From: Gelidibacter salicanalis
GTDB taxonomy: Bacteria > Bacteroidota > Bacteroidia > Flavobacteriales > Flavobacteriaceae
Assembly (NCBI RefSeq): GCF_016469035.1
Contig: NZ_JAEHJZ010000010.1
Coordinates: forward strand, 62,001 to 126,000
DNA length: 64,000 nucleotides
Reading direction: 5' to 3'
This document shows, piece by piece, positions 25,858-35,192 of this stretch. Each line of letters begins with the position of its first letter. The first letter of the stretch is position 1. The notes beneath the pieces were generated by a model that saw only the letters and a program-made list of their open reading frames with translations, was not told the origin of the DNA and did not search any database. A program made the position numbers and the translations under genes.

Positions 25858-26681
25858 TGTCGTGCGTTTTTATATTCGCCCAAAACCTTAAAGTCTTGTG
25901 CCATAATTTCCATTATTGATTTTGCTTTTTGATAATCTTGATACGCTTCAAAAGTGACATCCACAAAAAAAGCATACTTCCATGGTGTCTCTATTTTTGG
26001 TAAGGATTGAATTTTGGTAAGGTTTAATCTACAATCACTCATCACATTTAAAATAGACGCTAAACTGCCCCGTTTATGATCAAGTTCAAATTTTAGTGAG
26101 GCCTTGTTAATTTTAACTTCGTCAACATCAAAATTGGATGTCCTAGCGATCACAAACCTAGTTTCATTGTGTTTGATGGTTTGAATACTCTCTGAGATAA
26201 TTTCCAATTCAAACAATTCTGAAGCTAAGCGACTTGCAACAGCACCCACATTTTTCAGTTGTTTTTGTTGAATACGCTGCGCAACTTCAGCGGTATCTTT
26301 ATCTTCCACCAGTTTGATATGCGGATATTGTTTAAAAAATTGTTTACACTGTAAAAGTGCCATAGGATGGGAATACACCTCCTGGATATCTTCAATGGAC
26401 TGTCCTGACAGGCCCATTAAGTGATGTTGAATATCTAAATAATGTTCCCCGATAATGTGCAAATGATTATTATCTATGAGCGCATAATTAGGAATAATTG
26501 AGCCTGCAATGGAGTTCTCAATAGCCATAATTACAGCATCTGTTTTATGGGTCAGTACACTTTGCACTGCCCCATCGAACGTCATACACTCGTCAACATT
26601 TACAGGCGTTTCAAAGTATTGCATGGCAACGATATGGTGAAACGATCCTTTAATTCCTTGTATGGCAACAGATTTTATCAT
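25854..26681 (-). CDS. pheA: Prephenate dehydratase
   Basis: Converts prephenate to phenylpyruvate. The 275-residue protein has the periplasmic-binding-like catalytic domain with NETRF (172-176), including the catalytic Thr174, and a C-terminal ACT domain (about 195-275). In ACT the Phe-binding ESRP motif of classic enzymes reads QSLP (225-228), so feedback by phenylalanine may be altered. It is the first gene after the long leader with a Phe-rich peptide and attenuator. Confidence 0.95.
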   Translation of the reverse strand: MIKSVAIQGIKGSFHHIVAMQYFETPVNVDECMTFDGAVQSVLTHKTDAVIMAIENSIAGSIIPNYALIDNNHLHIIGEHYLDIQHHLMGLSGQSIEDIQEVYSHPMALLQCKQFFKQYPHIKLVEDKDTAEVAQRIQQKQLKNVGAVASRLASELFELEIISESIQTIKHNETRFVIARTSNFDVDEVKINKASLKFELDHKRGSLASILNVMSDCRLNLTKIQSLPKIETPWKYAFFVDVTFEAYQDYQKAKSIMEIMAQDFKVLGEYKNARQ

Positions 26682-26780
26682 TGTTTATGTTATATGTTCC
26701 CTGTTGGGATTCAGTTTTACTTTCTACTGATTAGTTTACTTATGCCGTGGTGAATTCAATTTATGAACTCAAACACTTTA

Positions 26781-26971
26781 CGCTTTAATAGACCCCGTCT
26801 TTTGACGGGTTTAGTTCTACTAGTTCATTTTATGTCGTTCTTCTAACTTATAAAATAAGCTTGTTTCTGACTTGAATTCAATAGCCTCGAACTTTTTATA
26901 GATCCCGCCCTATGGCGGGATTAGTTCAACTAGTTCATTTTATTTCGTTCTTCTAACTTCTAAAATGAACG
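26781..26971. repeat. Two hairpin-bearing direct repeats in the pheA leader
   Basis: Copies at about 26781-26861 and 26891-26971 (offset 110). The segments 26821-26849 and 26931-26959 differ at one of 29 bases. Each copy has a hairpin: CCCGTC-TTTT-GACGGG in one and CCCGCC-CTAT-GGCGGG in the other. The stem difference is a compensated base pair. They lie between the attenuator and pheA on the transcript. Confidence 0.85.
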
Positions 26972-26981
26972 TTTCACTAAC

Positions 26982-27013
26982 AAAAAAAAGTCCCGATTTT
27001 CATCGAGACTTTT
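26982..27013 (-). terminator. Attenuator terminator of the phe/tyr operon
   Basis: On the minus strand AAAAGTCTCGAT (27013-27002) pairs over 12 bp, with one G-U wobble, with ATCGGGACTTTT (26997-26986), closed by a GAAA tetraloop. Eight T end the element. Its 5' arm can instead pair with part of the leader-peptide coding region. Confidence 0.9.
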
Positions 27014-27036
27014 ACATTAAATTTATAGTTTATAAA

Positions 27037-27114
27037 TTACACATACGAAGTCTCGTCTTTTCTGCTAAAAAAGAAATAAAACGAGTTATGATATGTATTA
27101 GTTATTGTTTTCAT
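27037..27114 (-). CDS. Phe/Tyr-rich leader peptide of the pheA operon
   Basis: A 25-codon reading frame (start 27114, stop 27037-27039) just after the candidate promoter. Residues 12-16 are FYFFF, preceded by Y8 and followed by Y24. Codons 10-13 overlap one half of a hairpin (27078-27085) whose other half (27052-27061) lies in codons 18-21. The latter also pairs with the terminator 5' arm: CGAGACTT (27048-27055) with AAGTCTCG (27004-27011). This is the classical 1:2:3:4 attenuator layout, in which stalling at Phe/Tyr codons would favour the antiterminator. Confidence 0.85.
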   Translation of the reverse strand: MKTITNTYHNSFYFFFSRKDETSYV

Positions 27115-27126
27115 AATTTGATTTTG

Positions 27127-27156
27127 CTAAAGTAGATAATTAATTTTATAAACAAA
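27127..27156 (-). promoter_or_regulatory. Candidate promoter of the phe/tyr operon
   Basis: On the minus strand TTTG (27156-27153) is followed after 18 nt by TACTTTAG (27134-27127), a seven-of-eight match to TAnnTTTG. Transcription would begin just upstream of the leader peptide. Confidence 0.6.
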
Positions 27157-27244
27157 ATATTTTTTTAATTCTTTTTACATTACAACGATTTCGTTGATTC
27201 TTAGCGTACTTAAAATGCTTATTTTTGAGTAAATATTTCGAATC

Positions 27245-28141
27245 ATGTCCATTGAAGTCACTAATATCACCAAACTATACGCCGACCAAAAGGCACTCAA
27301 CAATATTTCCTTTAAAATTAATAAAGGTGAAATTGTAGGGTTTTTAGGACCTAATGGTGCCGGGAAATCCACTATGATGAAAATATTGACCACCTATATT
27401 GATGCTTCTGAAGGTGAAGCCAAAGTAAATGACTTTGATGTTCAAAAAAATGCGCTCGACGTTCAAAAACGGGTCGGCTATTTACCTGAGCACAATCCGT
27501 TATATTTGGACATGTATGTTAAAGAATATTTGATGTTTAATGCCAATGTGTATCATGTTTCCAAAGAACGGATAACAGAAGTGATATTGCTTACTGGCTT
27601 AACTTCTGAAGCCCATAAAAAAATTGGACAACTCTCTAAAGGCTATCGTCAGCGGGTTGGTTTGGCAAATGCTTTATTACACGATCCTGAGGTGTTGATT
27701 TTAGATGAACCTACTACAGGATTGGATCCAAACCAATTGGTGGATATCCGTCAGTTAATTAAATCACTGGGCAAGGAAAAGACAGTATTCCTATCTACGC
27801 ACATTATGCAAGAAGTAGAAGCCATTTGCGACCGCGTGATCATCATTAATAAAGGGGAAATTGTTGCCGATAAGAAACTTACCGAATTAAAAGCCGATCA
27901 GGAACAAATCGTAGAAGTAGAATTTGACTATCGTGTTGAAGATGTGCTATTGAACCGCTTAAAACATGTTAAGGGCGTTAAGAATACACATGACTTTATT
28001 TACGAATTGACCTTTTCAACCAAAGCGGATATGCGATCTACAGTATTTGACTTTGCGCATGATAATGGTCTTAAAATTTTACAGCTGAATCAAAAAAACA
28101 AAAATCTAGAAAGCTTGTTTAGAGAATTGACAGCCCAATAA
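27245..28141 (+). CDS. gldA: Gliding motility ABC transporter ATPase GldA
   Basis: ATP-binding subunit of the GldAFG ABC transporter, needed for gliding. The 298-residue protein has Walker A GPNGAGKST (35-43), an ABC signature LSKGYRQRVGLANALL (about 134-149) and Walker B VLILDEPTTGLD. The membrane partners gldF and gldG are not in this window, as in other flavobacteria where gldA is separate. It is divergent from the phe/tyr operon and converges on the GIN-domain gene with 3 nt between stop codons. Confidence 0.93.
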   Translation: MSIEVTNITKLYADQKALNNISFKINKGEIVGFLGPNGAGKSTMMKILTTYIDASEGEAKVNDFDVQKNALDVQKRVGYLPEHNPLYLDMYVKEYLMFNANVYHVSKERITEVILLTGLTSEAHKKIGQLSKGYRQRVGLANALLHDPEVLILDEPTTGLDPNQLVDIRQLIKSLGKEKTVFLSTHIMQEVEAICDRVIIINKGEIVADKKLTELKADQEQIVEVEFDYRVEDVLLNRLKHVKGVKNTHDFIYELTFSTKADMRSTVFDFAHDNGLKILQLNQKNKNLESLFRELTAQ

Positions 28142-28144
28142 CTG

Positions 28145-28894
28145 TTATTCTACAATTAAACGGCCCGTATAATAGGTTTGCACATCTACAACTGGGGGCT
28201 CATTGACCATAATTACATTGCCAGTGCTTCTTATTTCTCCTGTAAGAGATTGCTGAGGATTTATAATCATGTCATTGCTACTACGCTGAAAAATCTGGAT
28301 ATTTTGGACTATCAAGTTCCGTCCTTCAAAACGTGAATCTCCGGCATAGAACCCGATGAACAAATTCTCAACCGTTCCGCTTAGAAACATATTGGACAGG
28401 TTGTTATTGATCACACTCAAATTCTTACAGTTAATTTCCAAGTTAAAATCGCCGTCGGTATGGTAATCTTCTTCTGCTCCAAAATCTTCAGATATCAGGG
28501 TTAAATTGGGATAATTGAGAATACCATTACTCAACACCGGCAATCCGGTACTAGATCTGATTTCGGTAATATTGGGGGCGCTGACGTATATTTTGGTAAT
28601 TCCGTAATCTCTACTGATATTGCAGCTATTAGTATTGCGCAAGATAAGTTGACCCTCGAGAACGCTCACTTCAATATCCTCTCTCAAATATTCGCCAGTT
28701 TCCACAATAATTTGGTGCTCAGGCGCTTCTTTTAAAATCAACTGTACCCGTTCAAAAACAATAATTTTATTGAATTCAGATACGACCACTTCGTTTTGAA
28801 TGATATCGCCTGAGTTTTGAAAACAATCCGGTACATTCTTGCTATTGCAAGAAAGCAATACGAAGGTGATTAAGAGGTAAATAAATTTCTTCAT
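28145..28894 (-). CDS. GIN-domain (DUF2807) lipoprotein
   Basis: The start is set at 28894 (MKKFIYLL), which gives a typical lipoprotein signal with LLSC and Cys16; the longer reading to 28927 adds an unsuitable N-terminus overlapping the previous gene. The mature 249-residue product carries beta-helix-like GIN/DUF2807 strands (FNKIIVFERVQLIL, VSVLEGQLILRN). Such proteins are envelope-anchored with a putative adhesin-head fold; the ligand is unknown. It overlaps the PagL-like gene stop codon. Confidence 0.75.
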   Translation of the reverse strand: MKKFIYLLITFVLLSCNSKNVPDCFQNSGDIIQNEVVVSEFNKIIVFERVQLILKEAPEHQIIVETGEYLREDIEVSVLEGQLILRNTNSCNISRDYGITKIYVSAPNITEIRSSTGLPVLSNGILNYPNLTLISEDFGAEEDYHTDGDFNLEINCKNLSVINNNLSNMFLSGTVENLFIGFYAGDSRFEGRNLIVQNIQIFQRSSNDMIINPQQSLTGEIRSTGNVIMVNEPPVVDVQTYYTGRLIVE

Positions 28895-28904
28895 GGTTGT
28901 AACT

Positions 28905-29999
28905 TTATAATCGTACGCCAATACCAAATTCTACAGCTTCCGCTTTGGCACCGTGAGATTTAAGCGTGATTGCTCCAAAAAACTGTTCTCCAAAATGCCG
29001 TTTTAAACCGATCCTATTGTACACGCGTCCTTCAAAATCGTACGGATAATACACATAGTACCCCAATTGGGTGATAAAGGACAATTTATTGATAAACAAT
29101 TCGTGGCCAACAAAAACACCAAGTCGTTTGTAATCTGTATTCGCATCGATGTTGCGTTCTGGGTACGCCACGGAATAGAAATAAATCAGTTCCTTTAAAA
29201 ATTCAGCAAAAAACACATCTGTTCCGAGCTGAAAAGCGCTTTTTCTATTGATGCGTTTATCGGCATAAAACGATAAATTATAAAACGGATATTGGCCCGT
29301 GCCCACGATATCACTCTCGTTGACACCCGTTCTAAAGGCAATGTTGTACTTTATTTTTTCGGTAAACTTTCTCTCTTCTGTGGATGGCTGAAAGTCCTGT
29401 GGTTTTTTATAACCTACCATATAGGTTGCACCCACATTAAAAGCAAACGTATTTGTAGAAGTGTTTGGCGCCTTGACGTTGGCATTGGAATAATGAATGA
29501 TTGAAAACCCTGCCTGAAACCCCAAACCTTTATACACGTTTTCCTTTTTGTAATTGAGCATCATAAACGTTGAACTCAACAAATGCGAACCAAAAGCATT
29601 ATTGTTATAGTTGGTTTCTCTATCGTACGGATTGGTGGTGTAGGCAAGACCTTGACCAATTCTAAAATTGACATTCCGATTTAAAAAATAAAAATTATAA
29701 TGGGCATACAGACTGTAATTATCGCCTAAATAGGTATTCTTTAAATCTTGGTAAACGAAAGAAAATCCCCAATCAGGATAGTTGTAACGACTTTCCCAAG
29801 GCTGAAACCCGTAGGTTTTTTTGTTATAACTCAAAATTAATCCTGTAGGATGATCGGTAATAAGATGTGAGATGCTTGGATTATGCTCCAATACAGTTCC
29901 GTAGAAATGATTGGCATCTAAAGTGAACACATCAGGATCTTCTTGAGCGCACAGCAATGAACTTATTAAACACAGTAAAGCAACTAATAAATACTTCAT
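28905..29999 (-). CDS. PagL-like acyloxyacyl hydrolase / lipid A deacylase
   Basis: A 364-residue outer-membrane protein with signal peptide (about 1-18, SLLCAQ). The segment IIHYSNANVKAP has His169 and Ser171 in the arrangement of the PagL/acyloxyacyl hydrolase family, which removes fatty acyl chains from lipid A in the outer membrane. The C-terminus ends GIGVRL, as in beta-barrels. The precise reaction is inferred from this motif. It precedes the GIN-domain gene on the same transcript. Confidence 0.75.
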   Translation of the reverse strand: MKYLLVALLCLISSLLCAQEDPDVFTLDANHFYGTVLEHNPSISHLITDHPTGLILSYNKKTYGFQPWESRYNYPDWGFSFVYQDLKNTYLGDNYSLYAHYNFYFLNRNVNFRIGQGLAYTTNPYDRETNYNNNAFGSHLLSSTFMMLNYKKENVYKGLGFQAGFSIIHYSNANVKAPNTSTNTFAFNVGATYMVGYKKPQDFQPSTEERKFTEKIKYNIAFRTGVNESDIVGTGQYPFYNLSFYADKRINRKSAFQLGTDVFFAEFLKELIYFYSVAYPERNIDANTDYKRLGVFVGHELFINKLSFITQLGYYVYYPYDFEGRVYNRIGLKRHFGEQFFGAITLKSHGAKAEAVEFGIGVRL

Positions 30000-30097
30000 T
30001 TATTTAAATTATGAAGCAAATTTAATGCAATAATTAAAATTGAGATGCTTGCGATAATCTATCTTTAGATATTAATGTTTAAAAATCACCACTGTCG

Positions 30098-31054
30098 CTA
30101 AAAAATGTGCGAAGCTATCGTTTGAATATTATCACTCTTCCCCATAGAATAATAATGTAATACCGGAATTCCTGCTTGTTGCAACTCTTTTGATTGTTGA
30201 ATGCACCATTCAATACCCACTTGTTTGACTTCAGAATTATCCTTGCATTTTATAATTTCAGATATCAAGGCTTCAGGCAGATCCACATGAAAACGGTGTG
30301 GCAATAAGTTTAATTGCTTTTTTGTCGCAATGGGCTTTAATCCTGGAATAATTGGAATGGTGATGCCTTCACTTCGACATTTTTCTACAAAATCGAAGTA
30401 CTTCTGATTATCAAAGAACATTTGAGTCACGACATATTCCGCGCCATTTTTAATTTTCTTTTTCAAAAAATGAATGTCACTGTCCAAACTTGGAGATTCC
30501 ATATGTTTTTCTGGATAAGCGGCAACACCAACGCAAAAATTAGTTTTTGATGTATTTAGAAGTTCCTCGTCCAAATAACTCCCTTGATTAAGGGCATGAA
30601 TTTGTTGTACCAAACCATTGGCGTATTCGTGACCCTCTTTTTCTGGCGTGAAATAAGTTTCCGTTTTAACCGCATCTCCTCTTAATGCCATTACATTTTG
30701 AATGCCCAAAAAATCGAGATCTATCAAAAAATTCTCGGTGTCTTCTTTGGTAAACCCACCACATAAAATATGAGGAATGGCATCCACTTTATACTTATTT
30801 TGGATAGCTGCACAAATCCCGACCGTTCCTGGGCGTTTCTTAACCACCTGCTTTTTAAGTAATCCGTTGTCCTGTTCTTTAAAAACATATTCCTCCCGAT
30901 GGTAGGTCACATCAATAAAAGGGGGGTTAAAATCCATTAACGGGTCAATATTATCGAAAATAGATTGGATATGTTGCCCTTTTAATGGTGGTAATATTTC
31001 AAATGAAAACTGTGTGTTTCCGTTGGCTTTTTTGATGTGATCAGTTACTTTCAT
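30098..31054 (-). CDS. metF: 5,10-methylenetetrahydrofolate reductase
   Basis: Flavoprotein that makes 5-methyl-tetrahydrofolate, the methyl donor for MetH. The 318-residue protein has the family pattern FSFEILPP near the N-terminus with the catalytic Glu, NVMALRGD (about 118-125), and CVGVAAYPEKH with an Ala-rich FAD-binding strand. It is the last gene of the metH transcript, with about 150 nt between. Confidence 0.95.
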   Translation of the reverse strand: MKVTDHIKKANGNTQFSFEILPPLKGQHIQSIFDNIDPLMDFNPPFIDVTYHREEYVFKEQDNGLLKKQVVKKRPGTVGICAAIQNKYKVDAIPHILCGGFTKEDTENFLIDLDFLGIQNVMALRGDAVKTETYFTPEKEGHEYANGLVQQIHALNQGSYLDEELLNTSKTNFCVGVAAYPEKHMESPSLDSDIHFLKKKIKNGAEYVVTQMFFDNQKYFDFVEKCRSEGITIPIIPGLKPIATKKQLNLLPHRFHVDLPEALISEIIKCKDNSEVKQVGIEWCIQQSKELQQAGIPVLHYYSMGKSDNIQTIASHIF

Positions 31055-31137
31055 GTTTAATTTCCCCTTAGGTGGGATTTTTTTTTTGCCACGAATACAC
31101 GAATGTTTTCTTGGCAGCTTTATTAATATTTAAATTC

Positions 31138-31178
31138 CTCTGTGTAGCTCTGCGCAAACTCTGTGCATCTCTGCGACA
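31138..31178. repeat. CTCTG decamer repeats between metH and metF
   Basis: Four consecutive 10-11-base units each beginning CTCTGYG. A GCCACGAATACACGAAT segment lies just before. Both look like common low-complexity intergenic sequence of this group. Confidence 0.7.
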
Positions 31179-31206
31179 TCGCTATTGTCAAAATGCTGAG
31201 TGTTTT

Positions 31207-33882
31207 CTAATCCGCTAAATTAGGATTCAACCATTTCTCCGCTTCCTCATTGCTCACCCCACGCCGTTTGGCGTAGTCTTTCAATTGGTCTTGGGTAATT
31301 TTTCCTAATCCAAAATACTTGGCTTCCTTATTTCCAAAATAATAGCCTGAAACGCTGGCTGCAGGCCACATAGCCAAACTATCCGTAATTTCCACACCAA
31401 TATTTTCCTTGACCTGCAACAGTTTCCAAATTGTTTTTTTCTCCAAATGGTCTGGACATGCGGGGTAGCCTGGCGCTGGACGGATGCCTTTATAACCCTC
31501 TTGTATCAATTCATCATTAGATAAATTCTCATGGGTATCATAACCCCAATGTTTGATTCTAACTTCTTTATGTAAATATTCCGCAAAAGCTTCCGCAAGT
31601 CGATCTGCCAGTGCTTTAATCATAATAGCATTGTAATCGTCCAGATCTTTTTCATATTGCTTTGCCAATTCTGCTGTTCCAAAACCTGTAGACACACAAA
31701 AACAACCCATATAATCTTGTTTTCCAGAATCCTTTGGTGCTATAAAATCGGCTAAAGCGATATTGGGAACCCCCTCGCGTTTGTCCAGTTGTTGGCGAAG
31801 GGTTAAAAAGGTGACTTTCGTTTTGCCCGATTCATCGTAAATCTCAATATCATCGTCATTGACAGTATTTGCTGGATACAATCCGAAGATTGCCTTTGCT
31901 TTCAGGAGCTTCTCATCCAATACTTTTTTCAACAATGCTTTCGCATCTGCAAATAACTCGGTGGCCTGTTCTCCTACCACCTCATCTGTGAGAATATCGG
32001 GATATTTCCCATGCAAATCCCAACTTCTAAAAAACGGACTCCAGTCAATAAATTCCTCTAATTTTTTAAGCTCAAAGTCTTGAATGACCTGAACGCCAAA
32101 GTTGTTAGGCTTGCCAATTTCTGTGGATTTCCAATCGATTTTAAATTTCCGTTTTCTAGCTTCTTCAATAGTTACGAAATTCTTCTGTTTCCCACGCTTT
32201 AAAAATTGTTCGCGGAACTTTTCATATTCTTCACGGATTTGCTCTTTGTAAACGCGATTGTCCTTTTGAAGCAAATTACCTACAACGGTTACAGCCCGAG
32301 ACGCATCGTTGACATGTATAACGGTATGTCCGTAATTAGGAGCGATCTTTACGGCAGAATGCGCCCTAGAAGTTGTCGCGCCTCCAATCAGTAACGGAAT
32401 ATTGATGTTCTTCTTTTCCATTTCCTTGGATACATATACCATTTCATCCAAAGACGGGGTAATCAATCCGCTCAATCCAATGATATCGACATTTTCTCTA
32501 ATAGCTGTTTCTATAATTTTTTCTGGCGGCACCATCACCCCCAAATCGATAATTTCATAGTTATTACAGCCTAATACTACGCTGACAATGTTTTTACCAA
32601 TATCATGCACATCACCTTTTACCGTCGCCATTAATACACGCCCTGCAAACGATTGTTTGCCATCTTTTTCGGCTTCAATAAAGGGTTGTAAATACGCCAC
32701 TGCCTTTTTCATCACACGCGCCGATTTGACCACTTGGGGCAGGAACATTTTTCCACTTCCAAAGAGATCGCCAACAACGCTCATCCCATTCATCAAATGG
32801 CCTTCAATGACTTCAATGGGTTTTGCGCTTTCTTGACGCGCTATTTCCACATCCTCAATAATAAAAGTCTCAATACCTTTTACTAAAGCATGGGTAATTC
32901 GATCTTGCAACGGATCATTTCGCCATTCTAAAATTTTAGCAACATCTTCCTTTTTATCACCTTTAACTGTTTCGGCAAAATCCAATAACCGCTCTGTAGC
33001 GTCTTCACGTCTATTGAACAACACATCTTCAACATGCTCCAAAAGATCCTTAGGAATTTCGTCGTAAATCTCCAACATGGTCGGGTTTACAATGCCCATG
33101 TTCATGCCGTGCTGAATGGCATGATACAAAAATGAAGAATTGATTGCTTCCCTGACGACATCATTCCCTCTAAAAGAGAAGGAGACATTACTCACTCCGC
33201 CCGAAACATTAGCATAGGGCAGATTTTCGCGAATCCATTTGGTAGCCTTGAAAAAATCCAAAGCGTTCAAACGGTGTTCGTCCATCCCGGTTCCAACCGG
33301 AAAAATATTGGGGTCAAAAATGATATCCTGAGCTGGAAATTTTACTTTATTTACTAAAATATCGTAAGAACGCTTGCAGATTTGGATGCGTCTCTCAAAA
33401 GTATCCGCTTGTCCGTCTTCATCAAATGCCATCACAATTACCGCGGCGCCGTAGCGCTTTACCAATTTAGCCTGATGTATAAAGGTCTCTTCGCCTTCCT
33501 TTAAACTTATTGAGTTGACCACAGATTTCCCCTGCACTACTTTCAATCCTGCTTCAATGATTTCCCATTTGGAACTATCAATCATAATGGGCAATCTGGA
33601 AATATCGGGCTCTGAAGCGATCAAATTCAAAAATTTGGTCATCGCGTACACCCCGTCCAACATGCCTTCATCCATGTTGACATCAATAATTTGCGCACCG
33701 CCTTCTACCTGATCACGGGCCACATCTAAAGCTTCACTATAGTTTTCGTCCTTTATGAGACGTAAAAATTTACGCGATCCTGTAACGTTAGTGCGTTCGC
33801 CTACATTAATAAAATTGCTTTCAGGGCTGACGATTAATGGTTCGAGTCCTGAAAGTGATAGGTATTTATTTGTCTTGCTCAT
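31207..33882 (-). CDS. metH: Methionine synthase, C-terminal part (folate, B12 and activation domains)
   Basis: Cobalamin-dependent methionine synthase without the homocysteine-binding domain, which the preceding gene encodes. The 891 residues contain the pterin-binding domain (about 1-330), the cap and B12 domain (about 340-575; D424-x-H426-x2-G429 in GDVHDIGKN) and the activation domain that binds SAM for reactivation (about 590-891; [13 protein letters not shown]). It transfers methyl from methyl-tetrahydrofolate to homocysteine with the separate subunit. A SAM-I riboswitch lies upstream of the pair. Confidence 0.95.
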   Translation of the reverse strand: MSKTNKYLSLSGLEPLIVSPESNFINVGERTNVTGSRKFLRLIKDENYSEALDVARDQVEGGAQIIDVNMDEGMLDGVYAMTKFLNLIASEPDISRLPIMIDSSKWEIIEAGLKVVQGKSVVNSISLKEGEETFIHQAKLVKRYGAAVIVMAFDEDGQADTFERRIQICKRSYDILVNKVKFPAQDIIFDPNIFPVGTGMDEHRLNALDFFKATKWIRENLPYANVSGGVSNVSFSFRGNDVVREAINSSFLYHAIQHGMNMGIVNPTMLEIYDEIPKDLLEHVEDVLFNRREDATERLLDFAETVKGDKKEDVAKILEWRNDPLQDRITHALVKGIETFIIEDVEIARQESAKPIEVIEGHLMNGMSVVGDLFGSGKMFLPQVVKSARVMKKAVAYLQPFIEAEKDGKQSFAGRVLMATVKGDVHDIGKNIVSVVLGCNNYEIIDLGVMVPPEKIIETAIRENVDIIGLSGLITPSLDEMVYVSKEMEKKNINIPLLIGGATTSRAHSAVKIAPNYGHTVIHVNDASRAVTVVGNLLQKDNRVYKEQIREEYEKFREQFLKRGKQKNFVTIEEARKRKFKIDWKSTEIGKPNNFGVQVIQDFELKKLEEFIDWSPFFRSWDLHGKYPDILTDEVVGEQATELFADAKALLKKVLDEKLLKAKAIFGLYPANTVNDDDIEIYDESGKTKVTFLTLRQQLDKREGVPNIALADFIAPKDSGKQDYMGCFCVSTGFGTAELAKQYEKDLDDYNAIMIKALADRLAEAFAEYLHKEVRIKHWGYDTHENLSNDELIQEGYKGIRPAPGYPACPDHLEKKTIWKLLQVKENIGVEITDSLAMWPAASVSGYYFGNKEAKYFGLGKITQDQLKDYAKRRGVSNEEAEKWLNPNLAD

Positions 33883-33906
33883 GTTCTTTCTATTTTACCC
33901 TTTCGT

Positions 33907-33959
33907 CTTCATTTCCTTTACTAGAAATGAAGCCACCTTCCCTTGGAAAAAAGGGAAGG
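33907..33959 (-). promoter_or_regulatory. Two hairpins between the metH halves
   Basis: CTTCATTTC pairs with GAAATGAAG (33907-33915, 33924-33932) and CCTTCCCTT with AAGGGAAGG (33936-33944, 33951-33959). Both are perfect 9-bp stems inside the 81-nt gap separating the two metH genes. No long T run follows on the minus strand, so processing or stability rather than termination is likely. Confidence 0.6.
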
Positions 33960-33963
33960 AATT

Positions 33964-34965
33964 TTAAATAATTATTTCTATTTGGCGAGGTTGGTAATTT
34001 TTAGTGGTGTCCGCAATTTTCTTAATGTGTTCTGGGGTGGTACCACAACAGCCCCCAATAATATTGATTAGACCATCTTTAAGATAGTCTTCTATTAAAA
34101 CATTCATTTGACCAGCAGTTTGCTCATATTCACCAAACGCATTTGGCAGGCCTGCATTGGGATGTGCTGACGTATAAAATTCTGTCTCATTGGATAGGCG
34201 TTGCAGGTAAGGTTGCAACTGATCTGCGCCTAGTGCACAATTAAATCCGACGCTGAGCAGCGGAATATGGGAAATTGACAATAAAAATGCTTCCACGGTT
34301 TGTCCTGATAAGGTTCTCCCCGAAGCATCTGTAATGGTTCCGGATACCATGATAGGAATATCAATGTGCCGTTCTTCCTTGACTTCTTCAATAGCAAATA
34401 ATGCGGCTTTTGCATTTAAGGTATCAAAAATGGTCTCAACTAATAGGACATCAACGCCACCATCAATCAATGCTTCCACTTGCTGTTTATAGGCAATGCG
34501 CAATTCGTCAAAAGTAATAGCACGATATTCTGGCCTGTTAACGTCTGGAGATAAACTCGCCGTTTTATTGGTTGGCCCAATGCTACCCGCCACAAAACGT
34601 GGTTTATCAGGGTTGGCTTTGGTAAACTCTTCCGCAACTTGCTTCGCAATTTTAGCCGATTCAAAATTCAGTTCGTACACCAAATCTTCCATGTCATAAT
34701 CGGCCATGGCGATGCTAGTCCCTGAAAAGGTATTGGTTTCCACAATATCGGCCCCCGCTTCAAAATACTTGCGGTGCACGTCAGCAATAGCCTGGGGTTG
34801 GGTGAGAGACAACAAATCATTATTGCCTTTAACGGAGCTTGGATAATCTTTAAAACGCTCGCCCCGAAAATCGTCTTCAGAGAAGTTATAGCGTTGTAGC
34901 ATGGTGCCCATGGCGCCATCTAAAACTAAAATACGGTGTTGTAATGCGGTTTTTATATCTGACAT
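33964..34965 (-). CDS. metH: Methionine synthase, homocysteine-binding subunit
   Basis: Zinc-dependent homocysteine S-methyltransferase domain as a separate 333-residue protein. It shows the start LDGAMGTMLQRY and three zinc cysteines, one in VGFNCALG (about residue 242) and two in GGCCGTTPEH (about 307-308). It lacks the other MetH domains, encoded by the next gene. It is the first gene after the SAM-I riboswitch. Both halves have complete ends, so this is a stable split rather than a recent frameshift. Confidence 0.94.
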   Translation of the reverse strand: MSDIKTALQHRILVLDGAMGTMLQRYNFSEDDFRGERFKDYPSSVKGNNDLLSLTQPQAIADVHRKYFEAGADIVETNTFSGTSIAMADYDMEDLVYELNFESAKIAKQVAEEFTKANPDKPRFVAGSIGPTNKTASLSPDVNRPEYRAITFDELRIAYKQQVEALIDGGVDVLLVETIFDTLNAKAALFAIEEVKEERHIDIPIMVSGTITDASGRTLSGQTVEAFLLSISHIPLLSVGFNCALGADQLQPYLQRLSNETEFYTSAHPNAGLPNAFGEYEQTAGQMNVLIEDYLKDGLINIIGGCCGTTPEHIKKIADTTKNYQPRQIEIII

Positions 34966-35017
34966 TCTTGTAAAAAAATAAAAATGTCATCAGGAAAGTG
35001 AGAGAAAATACACTTTG

Positions 35018-35133
35018 GTTATCTGTCTAAATCCTGAAATAAATTCAGCATAAAGTAGAATTTAGCACCTTCTTTATAAGTAAAGGGTTGCTAAGGCTTC
35101 AACGGGTCTAATCCCTCTGCCTTTCGTGATAAC
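35018..35133 (-). ncRNA. SAM-I (S-box) riboswitch before metH
   Basis: On the minus strand GTTATC (35133) and GATAAC (35018) close the element. Between them lie AGAGGGATTAGACCCG, GAAGCCTTAGCAACCC and GAAGGTGCTAAATTC, the conserved core of the SAM-I aptamer. It precedes split metH and resembles closely the copy before metY. A long T run is not seen immediately after, so control may be translational. Confidence 0.93.
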
Positions 35134-35192
35134 AAATATTAATAATATGAACTGTGGACGAAATTAAGTCATAAAAAATGGTTTACCAACTT

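Noticed and set aside
33883-33963. Frameshift breaking metH into two
   Set aside because: Both parts have proper starts and ends, an 81-nt noncoding gap lies between, and split metH is common in this group.
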